From contig NZ_MRWE01000004.1 in the NCBI RefSeq assembly GCF_002093665.1, forward strand, positions 62,001 to 126,000: a DNA stretch of 64,000 nucleotides, written 5' to 3'. The notes beneath the pieces were generated by a model. It was not told the DNA's origin. It saw only the letters and a program-made list of their open reading frames with translations, and searched no databases. Source of the DNA: Rouxiella badensis (lineage in GTDB: Bacteria > Pseudomonadota > Gammaproteobacteria > Enterobacterales > Enterobacteriaceae). Positions within the stretch are counted from its first letter, which is position 1. Every line of letters begins with the position of its first letter. Below, one piece after another: positions 26,893 to 37,600 of this stretch. The position numbers and the translations under genes were made by a program.

Positions 26893-28773
26893 TTACTGGT
26901 TCTGTGCGGCGCTGCCAAACTTCACTTTGGCCTGGTGGCGCAGGTTTGCAAGCAGTGCATCAAAGGTGTTGTTTGATGAAGTCTGCTGCAGCTGCTGATT
27001 GAACTGTGCGGCTTCGGCATCGGTCAATTTGCCTGGGTTTACGGCGGTCAGCTTGATTATCACGGTATTGCCCCGATCATCCTGAGAAATACCGTAGCTT
27101 GGCTTGCCGTTTTGCGGCTGTGGCAGGGCATAAACGTTCTGCTCGAAGTCAGAAGGCTGAGCGGTACGCTGAACCTTCTGCACGTCGCCAAAGCTCAAAC
27201 CGGCCGCTTTCAGCGCATCGTCGCCTTTACCTTCTTTCAGAGCGATCAGCAGTTTCTGCGCATCAACGCGTGACTGGTCTTCGGCCTTCTGGCGCTTCAC
27301 AAGCTGAGTCACCTGATCTTTCACTTCGGCAAAAGGTTTCACGCCAGCGGCTTTGTGTGCATCAACACGCACAACAAATGCACGATCGCCGTCAACGGTG
27401 ATAACGTCAGAGTTACTGCCCGGTGTGCCGTCGTGACCAATCAGTGAACCGTCAAACAACGCCTGTACAACCGGCTTGAAGTTGATGGCAGCAGGCACAT
27501 TTTGCTGAGTAAAGAAGTCAGTGTGTGAAGCCTTGGTGCCAGCCGCTTGCTCGGCCGATGCCAGAGACTCATTGTCATTGCTGGCCGCATCACTCACTTT
27601 CTGCTGCAACGCGTAGTAAGCGTCCAGCGCTTTTTCCTGCTTCAGCTTGTCAACGATACCGTCATGCACTTCTGCCAAAGGTTTAACCTGTTCTGGCATA
27701 ATGTCATCAAGACGCAGAATGAAGTAGCCGCTGTCAGACTTAATAACGCCTGACATCTGACCTTTGCTGGTCAGGTTGGCGCTCTTGAATTCTGGCAACG
27801 TGGTTTCAGGCTCCATCCAACCCAAATCACCGCCCTTCTTGCCGCTGAGAGTATCAACAGATTTGGTTTTTGCCAGGTCAGCAAAATCCGCACCTGCCTT
27901 CAGCTGTGCATCGATAGCCTGTGCATCCGCCTGGTCTTTCGCCACAATCACGCTGTAACGACGGCGTTCTGGCTGGCCAAACTCGCTTTTGTGCTGGTCG
28001 TAATAGGCTGAAACGTCGGCGTCGGTAACCTGAGTCTTGGCCTGCATGGCCGCTGCATCCATTTCGATGTAGCTAACTTTAATCTCTTCAGGAGCCACAA
28101 ACATGTTTTTGTTTTGGTCGTAGAACGCCTGTAGTTCGCTGTCGCTTGCCTGCTGCTTGGCGGCAAGGGCGCTGGCGTTGAAGGTCGCCGTGTGAACATC
28201 ACGTTCTTGCAGAACCAGCTCAGACATGGATTTGGTTTCAATCGGCAGCACGAAATCGCTCTCGCCGTACGCTTGAGCAAGCTGCTGGCTCACCAGCTGT
28301 TGCTTCATCAACTGCGCGAAGTTGTCTGCGGTATAACCCATACCCTGAATAGTTTGCAGGTATTTGGCGTTATCGAATTGATTGTTAGTCTGGAACTGCG
28401 GTGTGGCAAGAATCGCGTCTTTGATCTGTTGATCGCTAACGGTCACGCCTAATTTTTTGGAGTATTGCTCCAGCAGAGTCACGTCAATCAGGTTGTTGAG
28501 CGACTGCTGGCGCAGCTGCTGCATATAACCGTCGCTGCCTGCCAGTGCGGCAAACTGATCGCCTAGCTGTTGCTGTAAACGGCTGCGCTGGTTTTGTACG
28601 GCGTCGTCAAGCTGGGCACGGCTGATTTCCTGGCCGTTCACTTTCGCTGCGTAGTCGCTTGACCCACCAATTAAGTAATTGCCTACACCGGTCAAAACAA
28701 AAGATAAAACGATCAAACCAAGAATGATTTTGAGCACGACGTGGTTAGCTGCCGCGCGTAAGTTGTCCATCAT
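26893..28773 (-). CDS. ppiD: Periplasmic chaperone PpiD
   Basis: 626-residue inner-membrane-anchored periplasmic folding factor linked to the Sec translocon. One N-terminal transmembrane helix (about residues 15-34) is followed by SurA-like helical parts and a parvulin domain around residues 265-360 (RRYSVIVAKDQADAQAI through SGVIKSDSGYFILRLDDI). E. coli PpiD has weak or no isomerase activity despite the domain. Located between hupB and ybaV as in E. coli, with its own terminator. Confidence 0.96.
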   Translation of the reverse strand: MMDNLRAAANHVVLKIILGLIVLSFVLTGVGNYLIGGSSDYAAKVNGQEISRAQLDDAVQNQRSRLQQQLGDQFAALAGSDGYMQQLRQQSLNNLIDVTLLEQYSKKLGVTVSDQQIKDAILATPQFQTNNQFDNAKYLQTIQGMGYTADNFAQLMKQQLVSQQLAQAYGESDFVLPIETKSMSELVLQERDVHTATFNASALAAKQQASDSELQAFYDQNKNMFVAPEEIKVSYIEMDAAAMQAKTQVTDADVSAYYDQHKSEFGQPERRRYSVIVAKDQADAQAIDAQLKAGADFADLAKTKSVDTLSGKKGGDLGWMEPETTLPEFKSANLTSKGQMSGVIKSDSGYFILRLDDIMPEQVKPLAEVHDGIVDKLKQEKALDAYYALQQKVSDAASNDNESLASAEQAAGTKASHTDFFTQQNVPAAINFKPVVQALFDGSLIGHDGTPGSNSDVITVDGDRAFVVRVDAHKAAGVKPFAEVKDQVTQLVKRQKAEDQSRVDAQKLLIALKEGKGDDALKAAGLSFGDVQKVQRTAQPSDFEQNVYALPQPQNGKPSYGISQDDRGNTVIIKLTAVNPGKLTDAEAAQFNQQLQQTSSNNTFDALLANLRHQAKVKFGSAAQNQ

Positions 28774-28977
28774 AGTGAAGCAACACTCCGCTGTATTTGG
28801 GGTTTAAAACTTGGGCCGCGTGTAGGATACCAACGATCCCTGTGACACCCATAGGGTGCAGCACAATAAACTGCGTGTTTACACTGACACTTCGTTTTGA
28901 GTGGTGTTCAAAAGAATCACTGTTAACAGGCAACATTTAAAACTTTCGGCACGCATAAGTATTTCGGTACACATAAG

Positions 28978-29003
28978 AAAAAAAGCGCATCTCTTCGATG
29001 CGC
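28978..29003 (-). terminator. Terminator of hupB
   Basis: Stem GCGCATC / GATGCGC with a 5-base loop, followed on the minus strand by T7. It separates hupB from ppiD. Confidence 0.85.
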
Positions 29004-29051
29004 CCTATATATTACCTTACCAACCCTGAGACGTCAGGTTATTGTTAGTAA

Positions 29052-29327
29052 TTATCCGTTTACTGCATCTTTCAAAGATTTACCCGCGCGGAAGCCAGGT
29101 ACTTTGGCAGCCGGAATACTGATTTCTTTACCGGTTTGCGGGTTACGACCTGTGCGAGCTGAGCGCTCACGAACTGCAAAGGTACCGAAACCAACCAGTG
29201 CAACTTCTTCTCCGGCTTTCAGAGAATCAGTTACGGATGCAAGCACCGCGTCCAGCACACGTCCAGCGGCCGCTTTAGAAATATCCGCACCGGCTGCAAT
29301 TTTGTCGATCAGTTGTGACTTATTCAC
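29052..29327 (-). CDS. hupB: DNA-binding protein HU-beta
   Basis: 91-residue nucleoid protein that bends DNA as a homo- or heterodimer with HU-alpha. The signature [21 protein letters not shown], with the DNA-intercalating Pro in the arm, is intact. It lies downstream of lon in the standard order with its own terminator. Confidence 0.97.
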   Translation of the reverse strand: MNKSQLIDKIAAGADISKAAAGRVLDAVLASVTDSLKAGEEVALVGFGTFAVRERSARTGRNPQTGKEISIPAAKVPGFRAGKSLKDAVNG

Positions 29328-29474
29328 GTTTTCATCCCCTCTTAAAATTCTATCGTCACGCCGAAAAATCCCTACGGACGCGACAGCGCAGCTGTTATAT
29401 CAAGCTTGTCAGGGGTATGCAAGCGACCCAGAACGCGTTACACCCTTCTGACAGGTTTACTAACTTAACGGCAC

Positions 29475-29510
29475 AAAAAAAAGCTGGCAAGTAGGTTTTC
29501 ACTTGCCAGC
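29475..29510 (-). terminator. Terminator of lon
   Basis: Ten-bp stem GCTGGCAAGT / ACTTGCCAGC with an 8-base loop and T8 on the minus strand, just past the lon stop. Confidence 0.88.
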
Positions 29511-29543
29511 CTCAGTTTTGCTTACACTTTATGCATCAGGTCA

Positions 29544-31898
29544 CTATTTTGCCGCCACAGGCAGTGCACCAAACGCCGGATTTTGCAACGCGAGGTTCAG
29601 AACGTCGTCGATGCGTTTAACCGGGTGGATCTCCAGGTCGGCCAACACGTTGTCTGGGATCTCTTCCAGGTCACGTTTGTTTTCGTCAGGGATAAGCACC
29701 ACTTTGATGCCGCCACGGTGTGCTGCCAGCAGTTTTTCTTTCAAACCGCCGATAGGCAATACCTGACCACGCAGAGTTATCTCACCGGTCATCGCCACAT
29801 CGGCGCGAACCGGGTTACCGGTCAGGCAAGACACCAGCGCAGTGCACATCGCGATACCGGCGCTTGGGCCGTCTTTCGGCGTCGCCCCTTCCGGTACGTG
29901 AACGTGAATATCACGTTTCTCGTAGAAGTCAGGGTTGATGCCCAGCTTTTCAGCACGCGCACGAACTACGGTCAGCGCAGCCTGAATCGACTCCTGCATC
30001 ACTTCACCCAGAGAACCGGTGTAGGTCAGCTTGCCTTTACCCGGCACGCAGGCGGTTTCGATAGTCAGCAGTTCGCCACCCACTTCCGTCCACGCCAGGC
30101 CAGTCACCTGACCTACGCGGTTTTCGGTGTCAGCACGGCCGTAATCGACTTTCTGCACGCCCAGATAGTCTTTCAGGTTGTCGCCGTTGATAACAATGTG
30201 CTTCAGGGTTTTATCCAGCAGCAGCTGTTTCACCGCTTTACGACACAGTTTGGAAATTTCGCGTTCCAGACTACGAACACCCGCCTCACGAGTATAGAAG
30301 CGGATAATGCCGATAATGGCGCTATCTTCAACGGTCAGCTCGTTTTTCTTCAGCGCGTTACGCTCGATTTGTTTCGGCAACAGGTGCTGTTTGGCGATGT
30401 TCAGCTTTTCGTCTTCGGTATAACCCGACAGACGAATCACTTCCATACGGTCAAGCAACGGTGCCGGAATGTTCATCGAGTTCGAGGTCGCCACGAACAT
30501 CACGTCAGACAGGTCGTAGTCAACTTCCAGATAGTGGTCGTTGAAAGCGACGTTCTGTTCTGGATCCAGCACTTCAAGCAGAGCCGAAGCCGGATCACCG
30601 CGCATGTCGGAAGACATCTTGTCGATTTCATCGAGCAGGAACAGCGGGTTCTTCACGCCAACTTTAGCCATCTTCTGGATAAGTTTACCCGGCATGGAAC
30701 CGATGTAAGTACGACGGTGACCGCGGATTTCCGCCTCATCGCGCACGCCACCCAGCGCCATACGGACGTATTCACGGCCGGTAGCACGGGCAATGGACTG
30801 CCCCAGAGAGGTTTTACCCACCCCCGGCGGTCCTACCAGGCACAGGATCGGCCCTTTGATTTTGCTGACGCGAGTCTGCACCGCGAGGTACTCAAGGATG
30901 CGGTCTTTCACGCGTTCCAGACCGAAGTGGTCGGTATCAAGGACTTCCTGCGCCTTACGCAGGTCTTTTTTCACTTTACTGCGTGCGTTCCACGGCACCT
31001 GAAGCATCCAGTCGATATAACCACGAACAACCGTGGCTTCGGCGGACATCGGTGACATCATTTTCAGCTTCTGCAGCTCGGCTTCGGTTTTTTCACGCGC
31101 ATCTTTCGGCATTTTTGCCGCGTCGATTTTGCGTTTCAGCGCCTCATGTTCGTCCGGCGCATCATCCATCTCGCCCAACTCTTTCTGAATCGCCTTCATC
31201 TGTTCGTTCAGATAGTATTCGCGCTGACTTTTTTCCATCTGCTTTTTGACGCGATTGCGAATACGTTTCTCAACCTGCAACAGGTCGATTTCGGATTCCA
31301 TCATCGCCATCAGGTACTCAAGGCGTTCGGTAATGTCGAACATCTCGAGCACAGACTGTTTGTCGGCCAGTTTCAGCGGCATGTGGGCGGCAATGGTATC
31401 TGCCAGACGTGCAGCGTCCTCGATGCTGTTCAGAGAGGTCAGCACCTCAGGCGGGATCTTTTTATTCAGTTTGATGTAGCCTTCAAACTGATTGATTGCC
31501 GTTCTTACCAGAACTTCCTGCTCGCGCTCGTCAACCGCCGGCGACTCAAGGTACTCGGCGTGTGCGGCAAAATGCTCGCCGCTGTCGGACAAGGTAGTGA
31601 TTCGCGCACGCTGCAAGCCTTCAACCAGAACTTTTACTGTTCCATCAGGAAGTTTCAGCATCTGCAAAATAGAGGCTACGGTACCCACTGAGAACAAATC
31701 GTTGATACCAGGTTCATCCGTCGAGGCCTCTTTCTGCGCAACGAGCATGATTTTCTTATCATTGTCCATTGCAGCTTCAAGGCAGCGAATTGATTTCTCC
31801 CGGCCAACGAACAACGGGATCACCATATGCGGATAAACCACCACATCGCGCAGAGGCAATACGGGGATTTCTATGCGTTCGGAACGCTCAGGGTTCAT
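29544..31898 (-). CDS. lon: ATP-dependent protease Lon
   Basis: 784-residue AAA+ protease, same length as E. coli Lon. N-terminal substrate-binding domain (to about residue 305), Walker [10 protein letters not shown] at about 356-364, Walker [10 protein letters not shown], then the protease domain with catalytic Ser in [11 protein letters not shown] (about 679) and catalytic Lys in [13 protein letters not shown] (about 722). It degrades misfolded and regulatory proteins such as SulA and RcsA. A sigma-32-type promoter lies upstream (31985-32013). Confidence 0.98.
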   Translation of the reverse strand: MNPERSERIEIPVLPLRDVVVYPHMVIPLFVGREKSIRCLEAAMDNDKKIMLVAQKEASTDEPGINDLFSVGTVASILQMLKLPDGTVKVLVEGLQRARITTLSDSGEHFAAHAEYLESPAVDEREQEVLVRTAINQFEGYIKLNKKIPPEVLTSLNSIEDAARLADTIAAHMPLKLADKQSVLEMFDITERLEYLMAMMESEIDLLQVEKRIRNRVKKQMEKSQREYYLNEQMKAIQKELGEMDDAPDEHEALKRKIDAAKMPKDAREKTEAELQKLKMMSPMSAEATVVRGYIDWMLQVPWNARSKVKKDLRKAQEVLDTDHFGLERVKDRILEYLAVQTRVSKIKGPILCLVGPPGVGKTSLGQSIARATGREYVRMALGGVRDEAEIRGHRRTYIGSMPGKLIQKMAKVGVKNPLFLLDEIDKMSSDMRGDPASALLEVLDPEQNVAFNDHYLEVDYDLSDVMFVATSNSMNIPAPLLDRMEVIRLSGYTEDEKLNIAKQHLLPKQIERNALKKNELTVEDSAIIGIIRFYTREAGVRSLEREISKLCRKAVKQLLLDKTLKHIVINGDNLKDYLGVQKVDYGRADTENRVGQVTGLAWTEVGGELLTIETACVPGKGKLTYTGSLGEVMQESIQAALTVVRARAEKLGINPDFYEKRDIHVHVPEGATPKDGPSAGIAMCTALVSCLTGNPVRADVAMTGEITLRGQVLPIGGLKEKLLAAHRGGIKVVLIPDENKRDLEEIPDNVLADLEIHPVKRIDDVLNLALQNPAFGALPVAAK

Positions 31899-31984
31899 AG
31901 AGCTCTCTCTTAGTTTAGCTTCCGCCAGGTTAAGGAAATCTCGTGAAACACGAGTCAGCGGGTTTCAGCAAGTAGTTAACTGAG

Positions 31985-32013
31985 TATATGGGGATGAATA
32001 TCCGACATTCAAC
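31985..32013 (-). promoter_or_regulatory. Heat-shock (sigma-32) promoter of lon
   Basis: On the minus strand, a -35-like GTTGAATG (32006-32013) and a -10 CCCCATATA (31985-31993) at suitable spacing closely resemble the E. coli lon heat-shock promoter. It ends about 86 bases before the lon start. Confidence 0.8.
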
Positions 32014-32028
32014 GACAAGAATGCGAGG

Positions 32029-32062
32029 AAAAAAAAATGGGGGAAAAAATCCCCCATTTTTA
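32029..32062 (-). terminator. Terminator of clpX
   Basis: Stem AAAAATGGGGG / CCCCCATTTTT with T-rich minus-strand exit, directly after the clpX stop and before the lon promoter. Confidence 0.85.
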
Positions 32063-32088
32063 GTCTAAACCGCTGTAAAACTGGCTAA

Positions 32089-33363
32089 TTATTCACCAGA
32101 AGCTTGTTGCGCCTCAGGTTTGCCATAAATCATCAGAGGTTCGGACTGCCCGGCAATCACGGACTCGTCAACCACGACTTTGTCCACGCTGTCAAGAGAT
32201 GGCAGATCGTACATCGTATCCAGTAAAGCGGCTTCAACAATAGAACGCAGACCACGAGCACCCGTTTTGCGTTCCATTGCTTTCTTAGCGATAGCGGTTA
32301 AGGCTTCATCGCGAAACTCAAGCTCTACGCCTTCCAGATTGAACAGCGCCTGGTACTGCTTGGTCAGCGCGTTCTTAGGCTCTTTAAGGATTTGAATCAG
32401 GGCTTCTTCGCTCAGTTCGCTCAGCGTTGCCACAACCGGCAGACGACCGATGAACTCAGGGATCAGACCAAATTTGATCAAATCTTCAGGTTCGGCCTGA
32501 GCCAGCAGCTGACCTTCGGTTGCTTTCTCGGTCTTGCCTTTCACTTCTGCACCAAAGCCGATACCGGTGCTGGTGTTCAGACGTTGGCCAATCACTTTAT
32601 CGAGACCGGCAAAGGCGCCGCCGCAGATAAACAGAATCTTGGAGGTATCAACCTGCAGGAACTCCTGCTGTGGATGCTTACGTCCGCCCTGAGGAGGAAC
32701 AGCGGCCACGGTACCTTCAATCAGCTTCAACAGCGCCTGCTGCACGCCCTCACCTGAAACGTCACGGGTGATGGACGGGTTGTCTGACTTACGAGAAATC
32801 TTGTCGATTTCATCGATGTAGACAATGCCGCGCTGTGCTTTCTGTACATCGTAATCACATTTTTGCAGCAGCTTCTGGATGATGTTTTCAACGTCTTCCC
32901 CCACATAACCGGCTTCGGTCAGCGTGGTGGCATCAGCCATAGTGAATGGCACATCCAGGAAACGCGCCAGCGTTTCTGCCAGCAGCGTTTTACCGCTACC
33001 GGTTGGGCCGATCAGCAAAATGTTGCTCTTGCCCAACTCGATACCGTTGCTGGTATCACCGTTACGCAAGCGCTTGTAGTGGTTATAAACCGCAACAGCC
33101 AGAACTTTTTTCGCAGGCTCTTGACCGATAACATAGTCATCGAGGTGTTCACGGATTTCGTGTGGTGTCGGCAGCGCGCTGCGTTCGCGATGCGGTGCGA
33201 CTTCTTTAATCTCTTCGCGAATAATGTCGTTACACAAGTCGACACATTCATCGCAGATATACACTGACGGCCCGGCAATCAGCTTACGCACTTCATGCTG
33301 GCTTTTGCCGCAAAAAGAGCAGTACAGCAGCTTTCCTGAACCGTCTTTGCGCTTATCTGTCAT
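32089..33363 (-). CDS. clpX: ClpX unfoldase, ATPase subunit of ClpXP
   Basis: 424-residue AAA+ unfoldase, same length as E. coli. N-terminal zinc-binding domain with CSFC and CDEC pairs, Walker A GPTGSGKT (about 120-127), Walker [10 protein letters not shown], pore loop GYVGEDV and RKH loop within [12 protein letters not shown], and the IGF-type loop (IGFGAEV) that docks on ClpP. It delivers ssrA-tagged and other substrates to ClpP. It lies downstream of clpP, separated by 226 bases. Confidence 0.98.
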   Translation of the reverse strand: MTDKRKDGSGKLLYCSFCGKSQHEVRKLIAGPSVYICDECVDLCNDIIREEIKEVAPHRERSALPTPHEIREHLDDYVIGQEPAKKVLAVAVYNHYKRLRNGDTSNGIELGKSNILLIGPTGSGKTLLAETLARFLDVPFTMADATTLTEAGYVGEDVENIIQKLLQKCDYDVQKAQRGIVYIDEIDKISRKSDNPSITRDVSGEGVQQALLKLIEGTVAAVPPQGGRKHPQQEFLQVDTSKILFICGGAFAGLDKVIGQRLNTSTGIGFGAEVKGKTEKATEGQLLAQAEPEDLIKFGLIPEFIGRLPVVATLSELSEEALIQILKEPKNALTKQYQALFNLEGVELEFRDEALTAIAKKAMERKTGARGLRSIVEAALLDTMYDLPSLDSVDKVVVDESVIAGQSEPLMIYGKPEAQQASGE

Positions 33364-33589
33364 CAGTAAACCTCTTCTTTAATCTCAGTCCCGCGGACAA
33401 CACACGGCGGTACGACCATTTAACTCAACAGACATGTCACTGACTGACGCTTGGCTGTGTCTATTGAAACAATTCACTCATATCTCATGCTTCAGGTAAA
33501 GCATAGGGTGGCGATTTTCACGCCGCCGCACTCAAAAAACATCCGTATGAGTTTAACTATAGACCATCGCGTCAGCAGAAAATTGCCGA

Positions 33590-34219
33590 TTAGAGTTCGC
33601 CGCGATGAGTCATTACCTTATCGACTAAGCCATACTCTACAGCTTCGTCGGCTGACAGGAAACGATCTCGCTCAGTGTCACGCTCTATTTCTTCAAGAGA
33701 TTTGCCCGTATGTTGCGCCATCAGCGTATTCATACGGTTTTTAACCTTCAGGATCTCTCTGGCGTGGATGTCGATGTCCGTCGCCTGGCCCTGGAAACCG
33801 CCCAATGGCTGGTGAATCATCACGCGCGAGTTTGGCAGCGCGAAACGCTTGCCCTTGGCACCTGCGGTCAGCAGGAACGAGCCCATAGAGCACGCCTGGC
33901 CTAGACAGATGGTGCTGACATCGGGCTTGATGAATTGCATGGTGTCATAAATAGACATCCCTGCGGTGATAACGCCGCCCGGTGAGTTGATATAAAGGTA
34001 AATATCTTTCTCCGGGTTTTCGGCTTCCAGAAACAGCATCTGGGCCACAATCAGGTTAGCCATTTGGTCTTCAACCTGTCCGGTCAGGAAGATGATACGT
34101 TCCTTCAGCAGACGGGAAAAAATATCATAAGAGCGCTCACCACGTGAAGTCTGCTCTACAACCATCGGTACTAAGGCCATGTTTGGCGCAAATTGTTCTC
34201 TTTCACCACTGTATGACAT
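33590..34219 (-). CDS. clpP: ClpP serine protease subunit
   Basis: 209-residue barrel-forming protease. The catalytic Ser lies in [10 protein letters not shown], His in [10 protein letters not shown] and Asp in [11 protein letters not shown]. Near residue 14 is the propeptide cleavage region ([17 protein letters not shown]). Sequence close to E. coli apart from a Cys directly before the active-site Ser (E. coli has Ala). AGGAGA lies upstream of the ATG, and a sigma-32-type promoter is 160 or so bases away. Confidence 0.98.
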   Translation of the reverse strand: MSYSGEREQFAPNMALVPMVVEQTSRGERSYDIFSRLLKERIIFLTGQVEDQMANLIVAQMLFLEAENPEKDIYLYINSPGGVITAGMSIYDTMQFIKPDVSTICLGQACSMGSFLLTAGAKGKRFALPNSRVMIHQPLGGFQGQATDIDIHAREILKVKNRMNTLMAQHTGKSLEEIERDTERDRFLSADEAVEYGLVDKVMTHRGEL

Positions 34220-34378
34220 AACCGTCTCCTAATAGAATTCTCTTTAGCGCGAGTTGAAACCGATTCTACTTGAGATAAGCGATGATGACTATGCTCAAGC
34301 GGCCAAGTCGCCACATACACGGCTGACGGTTGTTATCAGTCAGAAGCTAACAGCAAAGTTACCCTTGTAGCACAAGAC

Positions 34379-34406
34379 AATTGGGGGGCAAGGACAAGAT
34401 TTCAAG
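34379..34406 (-). promoter_or_regulatory. Heat-shock (sigma-32) promoter of clpP
   Basis: On the minus strand, CTTGAAA (34400-34406) is an exact sigma-32 -35 element and CCCCAATT (34379-34386) a good -10, 13 bases apart. Confidence 0.8.
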
Positions 34407-34574
34407 CCTCTGGTGAAATTCTTTTCTCCTCGCGAATCATTGAGTGATCAAACAGCTCAATTATTGTACTGGCTGGCGATTTTTCGGTTATCACGCTGAT
34501 AAATATAGTGCAAAGCGAAGAAAATGTAGTGCACGAAAGAGCTAAAAATTACCTTTCAGCTTTGAACATGCAAT

Positions 34575-34604
34575 AAAAAAGCCCGTAGTGCAAACTACGG
34601 GCTT
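34575..34604 (-). terminator. Terminator of tig
   Basis: Stem AAGCCCGTAGT / ACTACGGGCTT with a 5-base loop and T6 on the minus strand. Confidence 0.88.
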
Positions 34605-34639
34605 GATACCAGGATAAAACAGTTAACCGCAGCGAAAAC

Positions 34640-35944
34640 TTAAGCTGGGGTAGTCTGGTTCATCAGTTCGGTAAAGGTCGTGGCTTTCTCAGTCACTTTA
34701 GCTTTAGACAGCAGGGTCTCGACGGCTTGTTCTTCCAGCGCGACGTTACGCATGTTGTTCATCAGCTCTTTGTTTTTGCTGTAGAACTCGATAACTTCTG
34801 ACGGATCTTCGTACGCAGAAGCCATCTCTTCGATCAGCGCTTTAACGCGATCTTCGTCAGCTTTCAGTTCGTGCTGGCTGATAACTTCACCCAACAGCAG
34901 GCCAACAACAACGCGTTGCTTAGCTTGCTCTTCGAACAGCTCACGTGGCAGTTCCAGAGCCTGTTTCTCGTTGCCACCGAAACGCTGTGCAGCCTGGCGA
35001 CGCAGAACGTCGATTTCGCTGTCGATCAGGGCAGCAGGCACGTCGATTTCGTTAGCTTTAACCAGACCTTCGATTGCCTGAGACTTGATGCGGTTACGCA
35101 CTGCGCCTTTCAGCTCACGGTCCATGTTTTTACGCACTTCAGCACGCAGACCTTCTACAGAACCATCAGCCACGCCGAAACGCTTGATGAATTCTTCAGT
35201 CAGTTCTGGCAGCTCACGCTCTTCAACTTTCTTCAGAACGATAGCGAACTTGGCCGCTTTACCTTTCAGGTTTTCAGCGTGGTAATCTTCTGGGAAGTTT
35301 ACGTCGATGGTGAATTCTTCACCGGCTTTATGACCTACCAGACCTTCTTCGAAGCCTGGGATCATGCGGCCCTGGCCCATTGCCAGTACGAAGTCAGAGG
35401 CTTTGCCGCCTTCGAATTCTTCACCGTCGATGGAACCAGAGAAATCAACGGTAACGCGATCTTCAGCCTGAACGGCTGCGTCGGTTTCTTTCCAATCAGC
35501 CTGCTGCTTGCGCAGAGTTTCCAGCATGGTGTCAACGTCAGATTCGTTAACTTCAACAACTGGTTTTTCTACTTCGATGCTTTCCAGATCTTTCAGTTCA
35601 ACTTCTGGATAAACTTCGAATTCAACGGTGAAGTTGAAATCTTCGCCCAGTTTGTATTCGCCCGGAACATAGTTCGGTGCGCCAGCCGGGTTGATTTTTT
35701 CTTTGATGATTGCATCAACGAAGCTGCGCTGCATCAGATCGCTCAGAACGTCCTGGCGAACGCTTGCGCCATAACGTTGTTCGATGATGTGGTGTGGTAC
35801 TTTGCCCTTGCGGAAGCCGTCAATACGTACAGTTTTAGACGCTTTAGCCAGCTCGCTTTTTACTGCTTTCTCAATGCTTTCAGCAGGAACAGTAATAGCG
35901 ATACGGCGACCAAGGCCTTGAGTGGTTTCAACAGAAACTTGCAT
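34640..35944 (-). CDS. tig: Trigger factor
   Basis: 434-residue ribosome-bound chaperone. The ribosome-docking motif GFRKGKVP is in the N-terminal domain (about residues 43-50), a FKBP-type prolyl isomerase domain lies at about 160-245 ([17 protein letters not shown]), and the helical C-terminal domain makes the substrate cradle. Length 432 in E. coli. Translation starts [14 protein letters not shown] as in relatives; monocistronic, between bolA and clpP. Confidence 0.98.
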   Translation of the reverse strand: MQVSVETTQGLGRRIAITVPAESIEKAVKSELAKASKTVRIDGFRKGKVPHHIIEQRYGASVRQDVLSDLMQRSFVDAIIKEKINPAGAPNYVPGEYKLGEDFNFTVEFEVYPEVELKDLESIEVEKPVVEVNESDVDTMLETLRKQQADWKETDAAVQAEDRVTVDFSGSIDGEEFEGGKASDFVLAMGQGRMIPGFEEGLVGHKAGEEFTIDVNFPEDYHAENLKGKAAKFAIVLKKVEERELPELTEEFIKRFGVADGSVEGLRAEVRKNMDRELKGAVRNRIKSQAIEGLVKANEIDVPAALIDSEIDVLRRQAAQRFGGNEKQALELPRELFEEQAKQRVVVGLLLGEVISQHELKADEDRVKALIEEMASAYEDPSEVIEFYSKNKELMNNMRNVALEEQAVETLLSKAKVTEKATTFTELMNQTTPA

Positions 35945-36260
35945 CTTGTTACCTCAAAAAAATCACAGTGCTCGGTCAACCCCGAACCGGCTCGCTTCAT
36001 GCAGAACCCTGATTCAGTATTCGAGGAAGTCCCGAAACCATTCCGGAAAAATAAGACGCGACATTATAGCGGCGCAACCGCTGCGAGTCGAGGACGCGTG
36101 TCTTAAAACCAAAAACCTCAACAACAAACCCCAAAATAAAAAACGGCCCGCAGGCCGTTTCAAAATTCGCCTCTACTAATACCGCATCTCGGGGGCAAAG
36201 TTCCAGAGATACTGTCGATTAATAGGGTTTTAGTGACGATTTTGCTGAAAATACGCTATT
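35945..36260. other. 316-base region between bolA and tig
   Basis: No gene. It contains the bolA terminator (36138-36160) and the tig leader and promoter region. Nothing else supported. Confidence 0.65.
36138..36160 (-). terminator. Terminator of bolA
   Basis: GC-rich stem AAACGGCC / GGCCGTTT around CGCA with T-rich exit on the minus strand, about 100 bases past the bolA stop. Confidence 0.8.
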
Positions 36261-36575
36261 TCAGGCAAGTGTGCCTGCACCTCGGCACGGCGGAGAAGCT
36301 GGCACCGTATCCTGCAGGCCTTCCCACTCTTTCAGCGTGTAGGTGTGTAGCGCCAGCGCGTGAACGCTGCCCGCCAGTTCTTCCGTTAGAACTGAATAAA
36401 TTGAACGATGGCGCGACAAAAAGCGTTCGCCAACGAACTTATCGCTCACCATCACCACCTTAAAGTGGCTTTCGGATCCTGCCGGAACATTGTGGCGATA
36501 ACTCTCATCGGTTACGTCCAAGTGCGTTGGTTCAAACGCTGCAGCTAACTTTGCTTCTATTTGCTCGCGAATCAT
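36261..36575 (-). CDS. bolA: BolA transcriptional regulator / morphogene
   Basis: 104-residue BolA-family protein controlling morphology and biofilm in stationary phase and partnering monothiol glutaredoxins in iron-sulfur metabolism. The core [16 protein letters not shown] and C-terminal HALALHTYT...SPPCRGAG match E. coli closely. ATG 36575 is chosen: AAGGAG lies 6 bases upstream, overlapping an alternative ATG at 36581. Confidence 0.96.
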   Translation of the reverse strand: MIREQIEAKLAAAFEPTHLDVTDESYRHNVPAGSESHFKVVMVSDKFVGERFLSRHRSIYSVLTEELAGSVHALALHTYTLKEWEGLQDTVPASPPCRGAGTLA

Positions 36576-36889
36576 AGCCATCTCCTTAAAACACGTCTTA
36601 CAGAGAACTGCGCCCAACTATTTCGCCGTCTGATACTAAATAATAGGCTGTTTTCTGTATTATTCTTACTTTCACCAAGAAAATATTACTTATGTGAACA
36701 AAATAGTCGTTTGAGATGCAGATTAGAACTTCTTATGACTATTTTTTTGCTCACCGGCGATAAATTACCTATTTCCGAGGTCCAATCCCATGGCACGCTA
36801 AACGGTGGCAATGCTATGATGCTGCCCATTCTACAATCAAAACACGCTAACTTTTTATCTTGAAAAGATGGAAAATTGAGAAAATGACC
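36576..36889. other. 314-base divergent control region, bolA / yajG
   Basis: AT-rich spacer with promoters facing both ways. TATGAT at 36815-36820 is a good -10 for yajG. No gene or RNA is supported. Confidence 0.5.
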
Positions 36890-37468
36890 ATGTTGAAGAA
36901 AATTCTTTTCCCTGTACTGGCAGTCTTTATGCTTGCAGGTTGTGCTACCAGCAGCAACACACTGAACATTTCCCCGAAAATTGCCCTGCCAACGCAGGAT
37001 CCAACCCTGATGGGTGTGACTATCAGCATTAACGGCGCCGACATGCGTCAAGACAAGGCACTCGCGAAAGTGAACCGCGACGGCCAGCTGGTCTCCCTGA
37101 CACCGTCACGCGATCTGCGTTTCCTGCTGCAAGAAGCGCTGGAAAAACAGATGACCGCACGCGGCTACATGATTGGTCCTGATGGCGCGGTAGACCTGCA
37201 AATCGTGGTTAACCGCCTGTATGCCGACGTTCAGGAAGGCAACCTACGCTACAACATCACCACTAAGGCCGACATTTCCATCATCGCTACCGCGAAGAAT
37301 GGCAACAAACAGGTCAAGAACTACAACACGACTTATAACGTGCAGGGCGCATTCACTGCGACCGACGCTAAAATCACCAACGTCGTTAACACTGCGTTGG
37401 GTGACGTCATCTCCGACATGGCACAGGACACCAGCGTGAGCGACTTTATCAAAGCCAACTCGCACTAA
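36890..37468 (+). CDS. yajG: YajG family lipoprotein
   Basis: 192-residue lipoprotein of unknown function. It starts MLKKILFPVLAVFMLAGC with an exact lipobox (LAGC, Cys about residue 18). The body (LMGVTISINGADMRQD, SRDLRFLLQEALEKQMTARGY) follows E. coli YajG. Upstream in-frame ATGs at 36860 and 36884 would lengthen the signal peptide; 36890 matches the E. coli start. It precedes ampG by 130 bases, as in E. coli, possibly in one operon. Confidence 0.92.
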   Translation: MLKKILFPVLAVFMLAGCATSSNTLNISPKIALPTQDPTLMGVTISINGADMRQDKALAKVNRDGQLVSLTPSRDLRFLLQEALEKQMTARGYMIGPDGAVDLQIVVNRLYADVQEGNLRYNITTKADISIIATAKNGNKQVKNYNTTYNVQGAFTATDAKITNVVNTALGDVISDMAQDTSVSDFIKANSH

Positions 37469-37600
37469 TCCTGCCCTCTGCCCGGCCATGCCGGGCAGAA
37501 CCTTTTGATTCCTCTGCCCAATCCCTCCTTTATTCTCCGCGTTTATCCTTTATGATGCCCTCAGCCCCCCTCTTTAACGGCCTGCAGGAACACGGATGCC

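Larger units (their letters stand above)
34220..34639. other. 420-base region between tig and clpP
   Basis: No gene is visible. It holds the tig terminator (34575-34604), the heat-shock promoter of clpP (34379-34406), and an AT-rich stretch between them with no further structure I could name. Confidence 0.7.

Noticed and set aside
29583-31055. 490-residue open frame on the plus strand across lon
   Set aside because: It is the antisense shadow of the lon coding sequence, with His/Gln/Phe-rich low-grade composition and no motif. lon on the minus strand is unmistakable.
34871-36106. 411-residue open frame on the plus strand across tig
   Set aside because: Antisense shadow of trigger factor; composition (excess Phe, Gln, Asn) is not that of a protein family.
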